From Vibrio rarus (GTDB lineage: Bacteria; Pseudomonadota; Gammaproteobacteria; Enterobacterales; Vibrionaceae), in NCBI RefSeq assembly GCF_024347075.1, contig NZ_AP024901.1, positions 310,001 through 374,000 on the forward strand: 64,000 nt of DNA, in the 5' to 3' direction. This document shows positions 41,888-51,445 of this stretch, piece after piece (the first letter of the stretch is position 1; every line of letters starts with the position of its first letter). The notes under the pieces are model-generated. The model was given only the letters and a program-made list of their open reading frames with translations, had not been told where the DNA came from and searched no databases. A program made the position numbers and the translations under genes.

Positions 41888-42535
41888 ATGTTTGAGCTAT
41901 TCACGGATAGCCTACCTGCCTTTCTTGATGGGTTGGAAATCACTCTCATCATCACGGTATGTTCGTTATTTTTTGCAACAATCATTGGCCTAGTACTCGG
42001 CCTTATTAATATCGGCAACAACACTTTTTTACGTGGCATCGCCAAGATTTATATCGACGTTGTGCGCGGTACACCTCTTATTGTTCAAGCCTTCTTTTTG
42101 TACTTCGGCATGACCGGTTACCTTGGTTTCCACATGAGTGCAGAAGTTGCCGGTACTATCGTGATCAGTATCAATGCGGGTGCCTACATGGCAGAAATTT
42201 TCCGTGGTGGCATTAAAGCCATTGATGTTGGGCAAATGGAAGCGGCTCGAAGCCTAGGACTTCCTTACACCCAAGCAATGATTAAAGTGGTTCTGCCACA
42301 AGCGTTTCGAAATATGATCCCTGCGATCCTAAACCAGTTCATTATTTCTTTAAAAGATACCTCTATCTTGACAGTAATTGGCGTAAATGAATTAACCCAA
42401 TCAGGCCAAATCATTATCTCGTCAACGTATCGTTCTTTTGAGATTTGGACCATGGTCGGTATTCTATACTTTGCTCTTATCTTTATTTTGAGCACTATCT
42501 TTAGACAAATTGAGGCACGATTGAGCAATGATTAA
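41888..42535 (+). CDS. Amino-acid ABC transporter permease (GlnP-like)
   Basis: A 215-residue inner-membrane permease with about five membrane segments. [11 protein letters not shown] near residue 60 and [13 protein letters not shown] near 118 (the EAA loop contacting the ATPase) are the HisMQ/GlnP signatures. ATG 41888 has AAGGAA upstream; a longer frame from TTG 41834 does not have a good site and is rejected. The 3' end overlaps the ATPase gene by eight bases. Confidence 0.93.
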   Translation: MFELFTDSLPAFLDGLEITLIITVCSLFFATIIGLVLGLINIGNNTFLRGIAKIYIDVVRGTPLIVQAFFLYFGMTGYLGFHMSAEVAGTIVISINAGAYMAEIFRGGIKAIDVGQMEAARSLGLPYTQAMIKVVLPQAFRNMIPAILNQFIISLKDTSILTVIGVNELTQSGQIIISSTYRSFEIWTMVGILYFALIFILSTIFRQIEARLSND

Positions 42536-43253
42536 GGTAGATGGATTAATAAAAGCTTTCGGTGATAATGTTGTTCTAAACGGCATTGACTTTAATGTAG
42601 GCGAAAATGAAGTAGTGTCTCTTATTGGCCCTTCTGGCTCAGGTAAGTCCACCTTGCTTCGCTGTCTCAATGGATTGGAAGAATTGAATGGCGGACATAT
42701 CATCATTGAAGGTGATGATCTCGCAGATAAAAATCTTAACATTAATAAATTTCGCGAACGTGTCGGAATGGTGTTTCAATCATTCAACCTATTTCCGCAC
42801 TTAACCGTGTTAGAAAATATTACTCTTGCACCACTGACCTTAAATAAATGCACCAAAAAGGAAGCGGATGCTATCGCCTTTGACCTACTCGATAAAGTGG
42901 GCCTACAAGATAAAGCAGACGCCTATCCTAAAAGTTTGTCTGGTGGTCAAAAACAGCGTATCGCTATTGCCCGCGCTCTTGCTATGAAACCTAGCCTACT
43001 ACTGTTTGATGAGCCTACTTCTGCGCTCGATCCAGAAATGGTAGGTGAAGTACTACAAGTAATGCAAGATCTTGCCAGTTCACACGGTATGACTATGGTA
43101 GTAGTCACTCACGAAATGGGCTTTGCTCGTGAAGTGTGTGATCGCGTTGTCTTTATGGCAGACGGTAAAATTATTGAGCAAGGCAAACCTTGCGAAATCT
43201 TTGATAACCCTCAAAATGAGCGTACTAAAGACTTTTTATCAAAAGTACTTTAA
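42528..43253 (+). CDS. Amino-acid ABC transporter ATP-binding protein (GlnQ-like)
   Basis: A 241-residue ATPase. Walker A is G-P-S-G-S-G-K-S-T near residue 35. The Q-loop is [10 protein letters not shown]. The ABC signature is L-S-G-G-Q-K-Q-R near 140. Walker B is [14 protein letters not shown], typical of the polar amino-acid (PAAT) class. It overlaps the permease gene by eight bases, suggesting translational coupling. Terminator at 43311-43347. Confidence 0.95.
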   Translation: MIKVDGLIKAFGDNVVLNGIDFNVGENEVVSLIGPSGSGKSTLLRCLNGLEELNGGHIIIEGDDLADKNLNINKFRERVGMVFQSFNLFPHLTVLENITLAPLTLNKCTKKEADAIAFDLLDKVGLQDKADAYPKSLSGGQKQRIAIARALAMKPSLLLFDEPTSALDPEMVGEVLQVMQDLASSHGMTMVVVTHEMGFAREVCDRVVFMADGKIIEQGKPCEIFDNPQNERTKDFLSKVL

Positions 43254-43310
43254 TCTGCTATTTTGTTAACCAATTAACTCGTTAACAAAATCCGCTTAAA
43301 GCACAAATAC

Positions 43311-43347
43311 AAAAAAGGCCCTGCTATAAGTAGCTGGGCCTTTTTTT
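43311..43347. terminator. Bidirectional terminator
   Basis: AAAAAGGCCC-T-GCTA / TAGC-T-GGGCCTTTTT with a TAAG loop: an interrupted stem flanked by A and T runs. It can end both the amino-acid transporter operon (plus) and the S4-protein gene (minus). Confidence 0.9.
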
Positions 43348-43359
43348 ATCTTGCTCTGA

Positions 43360-43800
43360 TCAGAAGAAATCAATAGATTTACGACCCGTTCTTGGGCTGA
43401 CAGATGTATCGTCATCCTCTGCAGAAGAAGCCGTGGTCTCCTGAGTGGGCGACTCAAACTGTTGGGCATCCACATATTCTAGTGGCTCATCATAACCTTG
43501 ATCACCAGCATCGTAGTTGTTATCTACGTACTCCACCTCAGGAGCATCAGCTGGATCTACATAGATAACCAAATAGAACTCTTCATCAAACTGAACTAAA
43601 TCACCGTCCACCAGCTTACGACGTTTACGTGTTTCTATTTCACCGTTGACCGCCACAAAACCTTGACTGATGGCTTGTTTCGCTTCACCACCACCACCGA
43701 CAGCATCGGCAATTTTCAATACTTTATACAGCTCTACCGGTTGAGTCGAGACTTCAACGCCAATGGCTTCAATTTCGATTTCTTCTTCTAAATGGTCCAC
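43360..43800 (-). CDS. S4-domain RNA-binding protein (YbcJ-like)
   Basis: A 146-residue protein with an S4-like RNA-binding fold in residues about 20-75 (V-E-L-Y-K-V-L-K-I-A-D-A-V-G-G-G-G-E-A-K, then G-F-V-A-V-N-G-E-I-E-T-R-K-R-R-K-L). This is the YbcJ pattern, to which a long acidic, low-complexity tail (about 80-146) is added; E. coli YbcJ is about 70 residues. The tail may be disordered. The start is GTG 43798-43800 with GGAAA upstream. Its role is probably in ribosome or RNA metabolism. Confidence 0.85.
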   Translation of the reverse strand: MDHLEEEIEIEAIGVEVSTQPVELYKVLKIADAVGGGGEAKQAISQGFVAVNGEIETRKRRKLVDGDLVQFDEEFYLVIYVDPADAPEVEYVDNNYDAGDQGYDEPLEYVDAQQFESPTQETTASSAEDDDTSVSPRTGRKSIDFF

Positions 43801-43858
43801 ACTATTTCCAACATGTCGTGTTACGAGTCACTCTCGCATTCTGCGTCCATTCTAACTG

Positions 43859-44470
43859 CTATTGGAACTCAGGCATAGCGGCAAGTTTAGTATGCCAAAC
43901 GTGAATGTGTGAATACCCTCCCTCTATATCTACCTTAAACGCACCTTTCATTAAGTTGATGAACAAAAAGCCCGTAATATCAGCAACAGACAAAATACCC
44001 CCAGCAATATAGCTTGAGTGGCTTAGACGATTGTCCAATTTATCAAGAAAAGCGATGGCGCGACTTTTTGACTCTTCTCCCCATTCACTGACACAGTGTT
44101 CTCTGTCGGAGTAAAAACCCGTGATATTTCTGAAGGCTTGGAAACCCGCAATCAAACCTTGAAACTCCACGATACGATGCCACATTTCTACCTGTGCACT
44201 CTCCAAACCCGGACGGCCAAAAAGATGCATATTATTGGGCACACTGTGCTCAAAATAACGGCAAATAGCCGTAGATTCACTGATATAAGTACCGTCGTCT
44301 AATTCAAGCAATGGCACGGTACCACTGGCACTTTTACTTTGAAATTCAGGGGTTATATTCTCGCCACCTTTAAGATCAACGGCAACTCTTGTTACGTCAG
44401 TTCCGAGAAATTTGAGAAAAATGGAAACGCGTCTACAACTTGGTGTCGCGGCCGATTCATATAACTTCAT
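43859..44470 (-). CDS. Glutathione S-transferase family protein
   Basis: A 203-residue GST. The N-terminal thioredoxin-like domain (1-78) has the E-S-x-A-I-C-R-Y-F glutathione-binding segment and a T-V-P-L-L-E-L-D strand with the cis-Pro. The C-terminal all-helical domain contains A-D-I-T-G-F-L-F, the conserved N-capping box Asp region. A Ser/Cys-bearing T-P-S-C-R-R-V replaces the Tyr of classical enzymes, as in many bacterial GSTs. Substrates are unknown. Monocistronic. Confidence 0.92.
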   Translation of the reverse strand: MKLYESAATPSCRRVSIFLKFLGTDVTRVAVDLKGGENITPEFQSKSASGTVPLLELDDGTYISESTAICRYFEHSVPNNMHLFGRPGLESAQVEMWHRIVEFQGLIAGFQAFRNITGFYSDREHCVSEWGEESKSRAIAFLDKLDNRLSHSSYIAGGILSVADITGFLFINLMKGAFKVDIEGGYSHIHVWHTKLAAMPEFQ

Positions 44471-44674
44471 TAATTATTCCCTTATAAAAACAATTGGATA
44501 CACAAAATAAAATAGGCGTTTGTACCATATAAAAATGGCTTACAAAGAGTCTAGCCTAGATTTTTATTTATGCTGACTCATTTATAAACCTTGACACATT
44601 ACTGACACTCACCACAATGCAACCATTAGCATATTTCAGCTACACTTATTCTATTCCCATGTATGGACACTAGT

Positions 44675-45682
44675 ATGAAATGGCTTAAACCCCTAGCACT
44701 GAGCATCGCCCTCATCACCACGCTTTATGGCTGTGGTGGCGACGATAATTCAACCAGTAATACCCCAACTCATTTTAGCCTTGCCGTATCCGATGCGGCT
44801 ATCGATGATGTTGCTTCTGTAACTGTGTTTTATCCACGGGCAGTCTTATTGCCGGTAGGCTCGGGAGACCCCATTGAATTGACGTTAAATTTTGCGCAAG
44901 GGCAGCAAAGTATTGCGGTGGATTTATTGGACTATCAAGGGAGCAAAGTCGCGCCTCTTGTAACAGATCAACTAGTACCAGCAGGTGATTACAAGCTGTG
45001 CTTATTTACTTTAGATGGTGAAGAGCAAAATAGTGCCCTCTCCCACGTCATCATTGGTGATGACGCACAATCAGGACACCTTGCGCCATTGCAGGTGCAA
45101 GGTGATGGTGCCTGCCCACAAGGTGTTGGCAAAGAGGCGGATGCTGGGGTACTTTATTTCAACAAAACCTTTTCACTTAACAACGGCAATAACCACTTTG
45201 TGGCGGAATTTGACTTAAGAAAAGGATTAAAAGAGCCCACAGGACAAGATGCTCACTATACGATTCAAAGAACCTCCGTTCAGTTGGTCAATCATGTTGA
45301 AGCCGGTCATATTAAAGGCGTCGTCAGCCAAGACGTTATTGCCAATTGCGCCTCTGGAGATAGCGACAACACAGTCAATGGGATTTATGTCTATAGCGGC
45401 ACAGTAACACAAGCCAACATGCTCGGCTTTAATGGCACCCCATTAGACAACCAAGTTCTGCCCACAACCTCGGCAACGGTGACATACAATGAGCAGTCAG
45501 GTTTATTCGAATACGAGGTAGGCTTCTTAGGCGAAGGGGCCTATTCCCTTGGCTACACCTGCTCTGCCAATAAAGACACCTTACCATCCATAGACGAATT
45601 TACTATTTATCAGCAGGCAGATGAAGCAGTAAGGGTGACGGCCAATGCGACTGTCACCGTCAACTTCAATGAACCAATGTAG
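44675..45682 (+). CDS. DUF4382 lipoprotein
   Basis: A 335-residue lipoprotein with leader K-W-L-K-P-L-A-L-S-I-A-L-I-T-T-L-Y-G-C (Cys near residue 20 acylated). The first domain (about 35-190) matches DUF4382: F-S-L-A-V-S-D-A-A-I-D-D-V-A-S-V, then V-D-L-L-D-Y-Q-G. The second half (about 195-335) is beta-rich with a single disulfide-capable Cys pair. DUF4382 proteins are cell-surface lipoproteins of unknown role. Whether translation starts at ATG 44675 or four codons earlier (44663) is not decided; neither has a clear ribosome-binding site. Confidence 0.82.
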   Translation: MKWLKPLALSIALITTLYGCGGDDNSTSNTPTHFSLAVSDAAIDDVASVTVFYPRAVLLPVGSGDPIELTLNFAQGQQSIAVDLLDYQGSKVAPLVTDQLVPAGDYKLCLFTLDGEEQNSALSHVIIGDDAQSGHLAPLQVQGDGACPQGVGKEADAGVLYFNKTFSLNNGNNHFVAEFDLRKGLKEPTGQDAHYTIQRTSVQLVNHVEAGHIKGVVSQDVIANCASGDSDNTVNGIYVYSGTVTQANMLGFNGTPLDNQVLPTTSATVTYNEQSGLFEYEVGFLGEGAYSLGYTCSANKDTLPSIDEFTIYQQADEAVRVTANATVTVNFNEPM

Positions 45683-45757
45683 GCAGTAAGGTAAAAAAGC
45701 GGATACGCAGACTTGCCATTCCGCTTTGTAAGCCTCACCCTAACCCCTAACTGACAA

Positions 45758-47194
45758 CTAGCGAACAAAGATTTTTTTCATTACCGACAACACTCGTGGC
45801 CGCTGTTGCATTATGATTTTCGATCTCATTAACCAACTTGGCGTATGCAATACCGTTCTTGCATGGCTGAATGTTCTAAAACCCTCTTCACCATGATAAT
45901 GACCCACTCCAGAGTGGCCAATGCCGCCAAATGGTGCATCATCTGCTGCTACATGAAACAGAGTATCATTAATTGCCACTCCACCTGAGTGCGTGTGACT
46001 GATCACATACTCAATAGTTTGCTTGTCGTCACTCATGATATATAAGGCTAAAGGCCGTTGACGATCGTTAATAAATTCAACCGCATTATCAATGGTTTGA
46101 TAAGTAATTATGGGCAAAATAGGGCCAAATATTTCCTCTTTCATCACCTCTAAATCCGCATCTGGATTGATGATCAAATGGGGTAGTAATTGGTTATTTG
46201 TTGCCTCGCTTTGTGGTTCAGCGACAGGAATCACACGCACAGAGGGCTTTGCCTTAGCTTGCTCTAAGTACCCTTGCAGACGTTGATATTGGCGCGAGTT
46301 TATAATGTGGCTAAATTGCGTCATATCCTCAGCAAAATAACGATGAAACCGTTGGATAAATAATTCAGCAAATTCATCCACTCGATCCTGTTCAATTAAT
46401 ACATAATCTGGGGCCACGCAAATCTGTCCGGCATTAATGCACTTGCCAAGTAGCACCGCATCAATAATTTTATCGAGTGATGCATCCGGCGCTATCACCA
46501 CCGGGGATTTGCCCCCTAACTCAAGGGTTACGGGTGTCAAATTTTTCGCCGCCGCTTGCGCGACCATGCGCCCCACTGACGTAGAACCGGTAAACAACAT
46601 ATGATCAAAAGGCAATGCGCTGAAACGAGCTGCCATATCTGCGCTCCCTTGCACCACTATCACCTCCTCATCCACAACTGAAAATATTTTTTCAATCACT
46701 TGGTTCGTTTGCGGAGTGAACTCACTCAACTTGAGCATCACTTTGTTACCTGCGGCTATAGCCGAAACCACAGGAGGAAGACTTAACATCACTGGAAAGT
46801 TCCAAGGGGATATCACGCCCACCACGCCCACAGCTTGGTATTGCACGCGCACTTTAGACGGGGTTAACAGTAGTCCTGAATGCCGCTTGGAGGGGCTCAT
46901 CCATTGCGATAAATGTTTGAGCGTATATTTAATATGGTTCAGAGTGGGAATAATATCAGACAATACCGAATCAAATTCTGAACGGTAGCCAAAGTCTTTG
47001 CACAGAGCGGCCACCAGCGCTTTTTGATGGTCAAGTAGTGATTGTTTTATCAATAATAAACGCTGTTTTCTTTGCGCTAAAGTGGGATTTCTATTTGCCG
47101 AATAACGGGTTTTCAGCGTCTGTAGCTGCACCTTGATATCGTGACTTTGACTCAGAGAATTGTCTGGAACCAAATTAAGGTGACCCATACGCAT
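45758..47194 (-). CDS. Coniferyl-aldehyde-dehydrogenase-like NAD(P)+ aldehyde dehydrogenase
   Basis: A 478-residue class 3-type aldehyde dehydrogenase. S-P-W-N-F-P-V near residue 125 is the coenzyme segment. E-L-G-G-K-S near 222 carries the catalytic Glu. G-Q-I-C-V-A-P-D near 256 carries the nucleophilic Cys, and E-E-I-F-G-P near 350 closes the active site. The C-terminus is hydrophobic (S-W-L-M-R-S), as in membrane-near members. It resembles coniferyl aldehyde dehydrogenase, but in vibrios the natural substrate may be a fatty or aromatic aldehyde. Two in-frame starts (M1 and M3) are equally likely. Confidence 0.87.
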   Translation of the reverse strand: MRMGHLNLVPDNSLSQSHDIKVQLQTLKTRYSANRNPTLAQRKQRLLLIKQSLLDHQKALVAALCKDFGYRSEFDSVLSDIIPTLNHIKYTLKHLSQWMSPSKRHSGLLLTPSKVRVQYQAVGVVGVISPWNFPVMLSLPPVVSAIAAGNKVMLKLSEFTPQTNQVIEKIFSVVDEEVIVVQGSADMAARFSALPFDHMLFTGSTSVGRMVAQAAAKNLTPVTLELGGKSPVVIAPDASLDKIIDAVLLGKCINAGQICVAPDYVLIEQDRVDEFAELFIQRFHRYFAEDMTQFSHIINSRQYQRLQGYLEQAKAKPSVRVIPVAEPQSEATNNQLLPHLIINPDADLEVMKEEIFGPILPIITYQTIDNAVEFINDRQRPLALYIMSDDKQTIEYVISHTHSGGVAINDTLFHVAADDAPFGGIGHSGVGHYHGEEGFRTFSHARTVLHTPSWLMRSKIIMQQRPRVLSVMKKIFVR

Positions 47195-47348
47195 GTTCCT
47201 TTTTCTATTAATAGTAATTCAAATGTTACTTATATTTTAAAAATTGTAGGTGACTAGGATCATTACTCCTATCCTTTACTCTTATAAACCTCCACTTTAA
47301 CCAAGCAACCATCAGGAATGTGAATCAGCCCCTCTTTCAATAAGCAAA

Positions 47349-47376
47349 AAAGGCCACAACCTAAGTTGCGACCTTT
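47349..47376 (-). terminator. Terminator of aceA
   Basis: Stem of 12 positions, AAAGGCCACAAC / GTTGCGACCTTT, with two G-U-type pairs and a CTAA loop, followed on the minus strand by TTTTTTGC. It lies 28 bases past the aceA stop codon. Confidence 0.8.
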
Positions 47377-47403
47377 CATCATCAAACATGCCTTAACGCT
47401 ATT

Positions 47404-49002
47404 TTAGGCAAATTGATTCATGGTGTTATTTTCACCGGAGGCTTTCAGCGCCTGATCCCCAGAGAAATATTCCTTATGATCATCACCAATATTGGAGCCG
47501 GACATATCTTGGTGTTTCACCGAAGCCAATCCTTGACGAATTTCCTTACGTTGCACCCCTTTGACGTATGCCAACATGCCCATCTCACCAAAGTAATCTT
47601 TGGCTAAGTTATCGGTAGATAGAGCCGCGGTATGATACGTTGGCAAGGTGATTAAGTGGTGGAATATTCCCGCATCACGGGCCGCATCTTGTTGGAAGTT
47701 TTGGATTTTTATATCCGCTTCTCGCGCCAGTTCCGACTCATCATAAACACTGTTCATCAGTTTCTCACGCTCATAAGCGGCCACGTCTTTCCCTTGCTCT
47801 TTCCACATATCAAACACTTGCTGACGGAAGTTAAGGGTCCAGTTAAACGATGGACTGTTGTTATAAACCAGCTTCGCATTGGGGATCACTTCGCGAATTC
47901 GGTTCACCATACCGGCAATTTGCTGTACGTGAGGCTTCTCTGTCTCAATCCATAACAAGTCAGCGCCATTTTGCAAAGAGGTAATGCAATCGAGCACCAC
48001 GCGATCTTCCCCTGTATTTGGTTTAAAGCGTACTAGGCCGTTAGGTAAACGCGTCGGTTTAATGTATTTTTCCCCTTGCTTGATGACCATCTCACCGCAA
48101 CCAAGCTCTTCGAGTTTTGTAATTTCTTCCCCATCAATAAACGAATTGTACACGTCCGCTAAATCACCTTCTGTTTGACTTACCGGTATTTTTTGTGTCA
48201 AACCTGCGCCTAATGAATCGGTACGCGCAACAATCACTCCATCGTCCACGCCGAGCTCAAGAAAGGCATAGCGTACCGCGTTGATCTTCGCTAAAAAGTC
48301 CTCATGGGGTACGGTTACCTTGCCGTCTTGGTGGCCACACTGTTTAGCATCGGAGACTTGGTTTTCTATTTGAATACAGCAGGCCCCTGCCTCTATCATT
48401 TTCTTAGCTAAAAGATAGGTGGCTTCTTCATTGCCAAAGCCGGCATCAATGTCGGCCACGATAGGCACAACATGAGTTTCGAAATTATCAATTTGATTTT
48501 GTACCGATTGAGCCGTGACAGCGTCACCTGAAGTACGTGCTTGATCAAGGCTTTTATAAAGATGGTTTAACTCACGAGCATCCGCTTGTTTTAAAAAGGT
48601 ATACAGCTCTTCAATCAACATTGGCACCGAGGTTTTCTCATGCATAGATTGATCAGGAAGTGGCCCGAGCTCTGAACGCATTGCCGCCACCATCCAGCCA
48701 GAAAGATACAGATAACGACCGCGTGTCGTAGCAAAATGTTTCTTCACTGAAATCATTTTTTGTTGACCAATAAATCCATGCCAACAGCCGAGAGATTGGG
48801 TGTAATTGGCATTGTTTTCATCATAGGCCTGCATATCTTCACGCATAATTTTTGCCGTGAAACGAGCAATATCTAAGCCACAATTAAAACGGTTTTGCAG
48901 CTTCATGCGCGCCACATATTCCGGGTTAATGGCTGCCCATGTTTGACCTTGCTGCTCAATCGTTCCCTTAGCGGTTTCAATGACTGATTTGTAATTATCC
49001 AT
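47404..49002 (-). CDS. aceA: Isocitrate lyase, long form
   Basis: A 532-residue isocitrate lyase that splits isocitrate into glyoxylate and succinate. It is of the long type (about 530 residues, like that of Pseudomonas aeruginosa) rather than the 434-residue E. coli type. The catalytic loop reads K-Q-C-G-H, with the nucleophilic Cys, as usual for this subfamily instead of K-K-C-G-H. D-I-D-A-G-F-G near residue 185 binds Mg2+, and N-N-S-P-S-F-N-W near 390 binds glyoxylate. GGAGAGAG precedes the ATG. It follows glcB on the same strand with a 67-base gap. Confidence 0.96.
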   Translation of the reverse strand: MDNYKSVIETAKGTIEQQGQTWAAINPEYVARMKLQNRFNCGLDIARFTAKIMREDMQAYDENNANYTQSLGCWHGFIGQQKMISVKKHFATTRGRYLYLSGWMVAAMRSELGPLPDQSMHEKTSVPMLIEELYTFLKQADARELNHLYKSLDQARTSGDAVTAQSVQNQIDNFETHVVPIVADIDAGFGNEEATYLLAKKMIEAGACCIQIENQVSDAKQCGHQDGKVTVPHEDFLAKINAVRYAFLELGVDDGVIVARTDSLGAGLTQKIPVSQTEGDLADVYNSFIDGEEITKLEELGCGEMVIKQGEKYIKPTRLPNGLVRFKPNTGEDRVVLDCITSLQNGADLLWIETEKPHVQQIAGMVNRIREVIPNAKLVYNNSPSFNWTLNFRQQVFDMWKEQGKDVAAYEREKLMNSVYDESELAREADIKIQNFQQDAARDAGIFHHLITLPTYHTAALSTDNLAKDYFGEMGMLAYVKGVQRKEIRQGLASVKHQDMSGSNIGDDHKEYFSGDQALKASGENNTMNQFA

Positions 49003-49069
49003 AATGTTCTCTCTCCGTTGTATCTGTTTTAATTCAATGGTGTTCAGGTAAAAGTCTTGGGGTGTCTTG

Positions 49070-51238
49070 TTATTGTTTTACTTGCAATCTGTATTGGTGC
49101 AATAGCGGCTCCGTATAACCATTAGGCTGTTGCGCCCCTTCAAAAATCAATGCCTTAGCGCATTGAAATGCCCTACTGGTGGCGGTATTAGGTGTCATTG
49201 GGTAGTAACCAAACGTCCCCTCATTTTGCTCATCGACGGTGCTGGCCATCTGCTCCAGCACTTGGCACACTTGCTCTGCGGTGCAGATGTTGTGCTTAAG
49301 CCAATTGGCGATATGTTGACTTGATATACGCAAGGTGGCTCGGTCTTCCATCAGCGCGGTATTGTTGATATCCGGTACTTTCGAGCAACCAACGCCCATT
49401 TCAACCCAACGCACCACATAGCCTAAAATGCCTTGAATATTGTTTTCTAGCTCGCGAATAATGTCCTGCTCTGTCAGTTGATTTTCTTGAGCCATCAATG
49501 GAATGGTCAACATACCGTCTTTATAATCTTCACTATTGGCGGAGAGGCGTTGTTGCTGTTGTTTCACATCGATTTCTAAGTAATGTAAAGCATGCAAGGT
49601 GGCCGCTGTCGGTGAGGGTACCCAAGCGGTGGTCGCGCCGGCTTCAAGGTGCGCGGTTTTTTGCTCCATCATTTTCGCCATTTCATCAGGCATCGCCCAC
49701 ATACCTTTACCGATTTGTGCTTTACCAGAAAAACCACTGTTTAAGCCAATAGAGACGTTGTTCTTTTCATAAGCATCAATCCATGTTTGATGTTTAAGCT
49801 CTTGTTTCGCAAGGAAAGGCCCCGCTTGCATACTGGTATGGATCTCATCTCCTGTGCGGTCTAAAAAGCCTGTATTAATAAAAAACACTCGAGATTTAGC
49901 CACTCGAATACACTCTTTTAAGTTGAGTGAAGTGCGTCGCTCTTCATCCATGATGCCAATTTTGATGGTGTTGGGTTCAAGACCTAACATGCGCTCTACG
50001 CGGTCAAATAGCTCACAAGAGAACGCCACTTCTACGGGGCCGTGCATCTTAGGTTTCACAATATAGATGCTACCGGTACGGCTGTTTTTCATGCGGCATA
50101 ACTCGGGGTTTTTAATCTCGATAGCAGCAATTAAAGCGGTGACTACCGCATCAATAATGCCCTCTGGTGCTTGCTCGCCATTGTCCAACATCATCAATTC
50201 GCTCGTCATCAAGTGACCCACATTTCGAATCAACAATAGAGAGCGGCCATGTACGTTATAATCTTCACCACTGCGACCGGTATAGGTTTTATCCCCTTCT
50301 AAACGGCGGATTTGCGTGAGACCATTTTTTTCAAAAGAGGCATGCAGTGAACCGGTAATCAAACCTAACCAGTTGCGATACGCGTCAATTTTGTCTTCGC
50401 CATCTACAGCCGCAATGGAGTCTTCTAGATCCATAATGGTGGACAGTGCCGACTCAATATTAATATCGTCTATATGAGCTAAATCATGCTTACCGATTTT
50501 TCCTTGACGATTAATAATAATCTCAACATGTAAGCCATTGTTTTTTAGTAAAATCGAGGTCGGTTCGCGCTCAGGATCGCTGGCTGCGACAAACTGACAA
50601 GGACGCTTCAAACCTGTGTGTGTGCCGTCAGGGAAGTGCGCCAGTAGGCCATTAAAATACACGGTGTAACTCTCTACATCGTGATGAGAACCTTGATCGA
50701 GTGGGAACACGCGATCTAAAAAGTCTTTGGCGTAAGCAATCACATGTTTGCCTCGCGCTGGGTTGTATTTCTTACCCGCTTTCATGCCCGGTTCCGTTTG
50801 TGCAATCACATCGGAGCCATATAAAGCATCATATAAACTTCCCCAACGAGCATTGGCAGCATTTAAAGCAAATCGAGCATTCTTGATTGGCACAACCAAC
50901 TGCGGGCCCGCCAATGTCGCTATCTCTTGATCAACATTGCAGGTTTCAATACAAAAGTCCGGCCCCTCTTGTTGCAAGTAACCAATTTGGCTTAAAAAGG
51001 CACGATACTGCTGGGCATTAAATGAGCGGTTATTGGCATGAAATTCATTGATCTTCTCTTGCATTTCACCACGCTCAGCCAATAAATCTTGGTTGATGGG
51101 GGTAAGTTCACTGACTAATTGCGTAAAATCATTCCAAAATTGGTTCACATCTAAACCAACCAGTGGCAGCACTTCAGTATTGATAAACTGGCAAAAACTT
51201 TGTTGTATTTGGCATTGCTTAGTCATTGGTACATTCAT
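49070..51238 (-). CDS. glcB: Malate synthase G
   Basis: A 722-residue malate synthase G, which condenses glyoxylate with acetyl-CoA to malate. This is the large monomeric G form, not AceB, in a glyoxylate-shunt setting. G-R-S-G-E-D-Y-N-V-H-G-R-S and H-G-P-V-E-V-A-F-S-C-E near residues 322-420 include the catalytic base region. N-T-G-F-L-D-R-T-G-D-E-I-H-T-S and G-K-G-M-W-A-M-P-D near 455-515 are family signatures. AGGAATAA precedes the ATG at 51236-51238. With aceA it makes a complete shunt. Confidence 0.96.
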   Translation of the reverse strand: MNVPMTKQCQIQQSFCQFINTEVLPLVGLDVNQFWNDFTQLVSELTPINQDLLAERGEMQEKINEFHANNRSFNAQQYRAFLSQIGYLQQEGPDFCIETCNVDQEIATLAGPQLVVPIKNARFALNAANARWGSLYDALYGSDVIAQTEPGMKAGKKYNPARGKHVIAYAKDFLDRVFPLDQGSHHDVESYTVYFNGLLAHFPDGTHTGLKRPCQFVAASDPEREPTSILLKNNGLHVEIIINRQGKIGKHDLAHIDDINIESALSTIMDLEDSIAAVDGEDKIDAYRNWLGLITGSLHASFEKNGLTQIRRLEGDKTYTGRSGEDYNVHGRSLLLIRNVGHLMTSELMMLDNGEQAPEGIIDAVVTALIAAIEIKNPELCRMKNSRTGSIYIVKPKMHGPVEVAFSCELFDRVERMLGLEPNTIKIGIMDEERRTSLNLKECIRVAKSRVFFINTGFLDRTGDEIHTSMQAGPFLAKQELKHQTWIDAYEKNNVSIGLNSGFSGKAQIGKGMWAMPDEMAKMMEQKTAHLEAGATTAWVPSPTAATLHALHYLEIDVKQQQQRLSANSEDYKDGMLTIPLMAQENQLTEQDIIRELENNIQGILGYVVRWVEMGVGCSKVPDINNTALMEDRATLRISSQHIANWLKHNICTAEQVCQVLEQMASTVDEQNEGTFGYYPMTPNTATSRAFQCAKALIFEGAQQPNGYTEPLLHQYRLQVKQ

Positions 51239-51421
51239 GGCATTATTCCTCGTGCTGGTCTTTTGTCACTGCTATTGAAGTGCTCATTAGCTGGTTGTTA
51301 CTTATCGCTTTATCGCGTGCCCACTTAGCAAAGAAAAAAGCGCATTCTGTTACCGCTATCGAATTTCTTCTCTCTACATTTTTACTTTAACTAAAATTTA
51401 ACTAAAATTTCACAAATAGAA

Positions 51422-51440
51422 TTACACAGTGTAAATTTTA
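51422..51440. promoter_or_regulatory. Overlapping palindromic operator next to the regulator's start codon
   Basis: TTACAC-A-GTGTAA (51422-51434) is a palindrome. It overlaps TGTAAA-T-TTTACA (51430-51442), so three related half-sites lie in 21 bases, ending four bases before the regulator's ATG. Just upstream, TTTAACTAAAA is directly repeated. Likely an operator for autoregulation and for the divergent glcB-aceA genes. Confidence 0.55.
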
Positions 51441-51445
51441 CAAAT

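Noticed and set aside
48349..48363. K-Q-C-G-H instead of K-K-C-G-H in isocitrate lyase
   Set aside because: This variant is normal for the long isocitrate lyase subfamily and the catalytic Cys is present, so it is not a defect.
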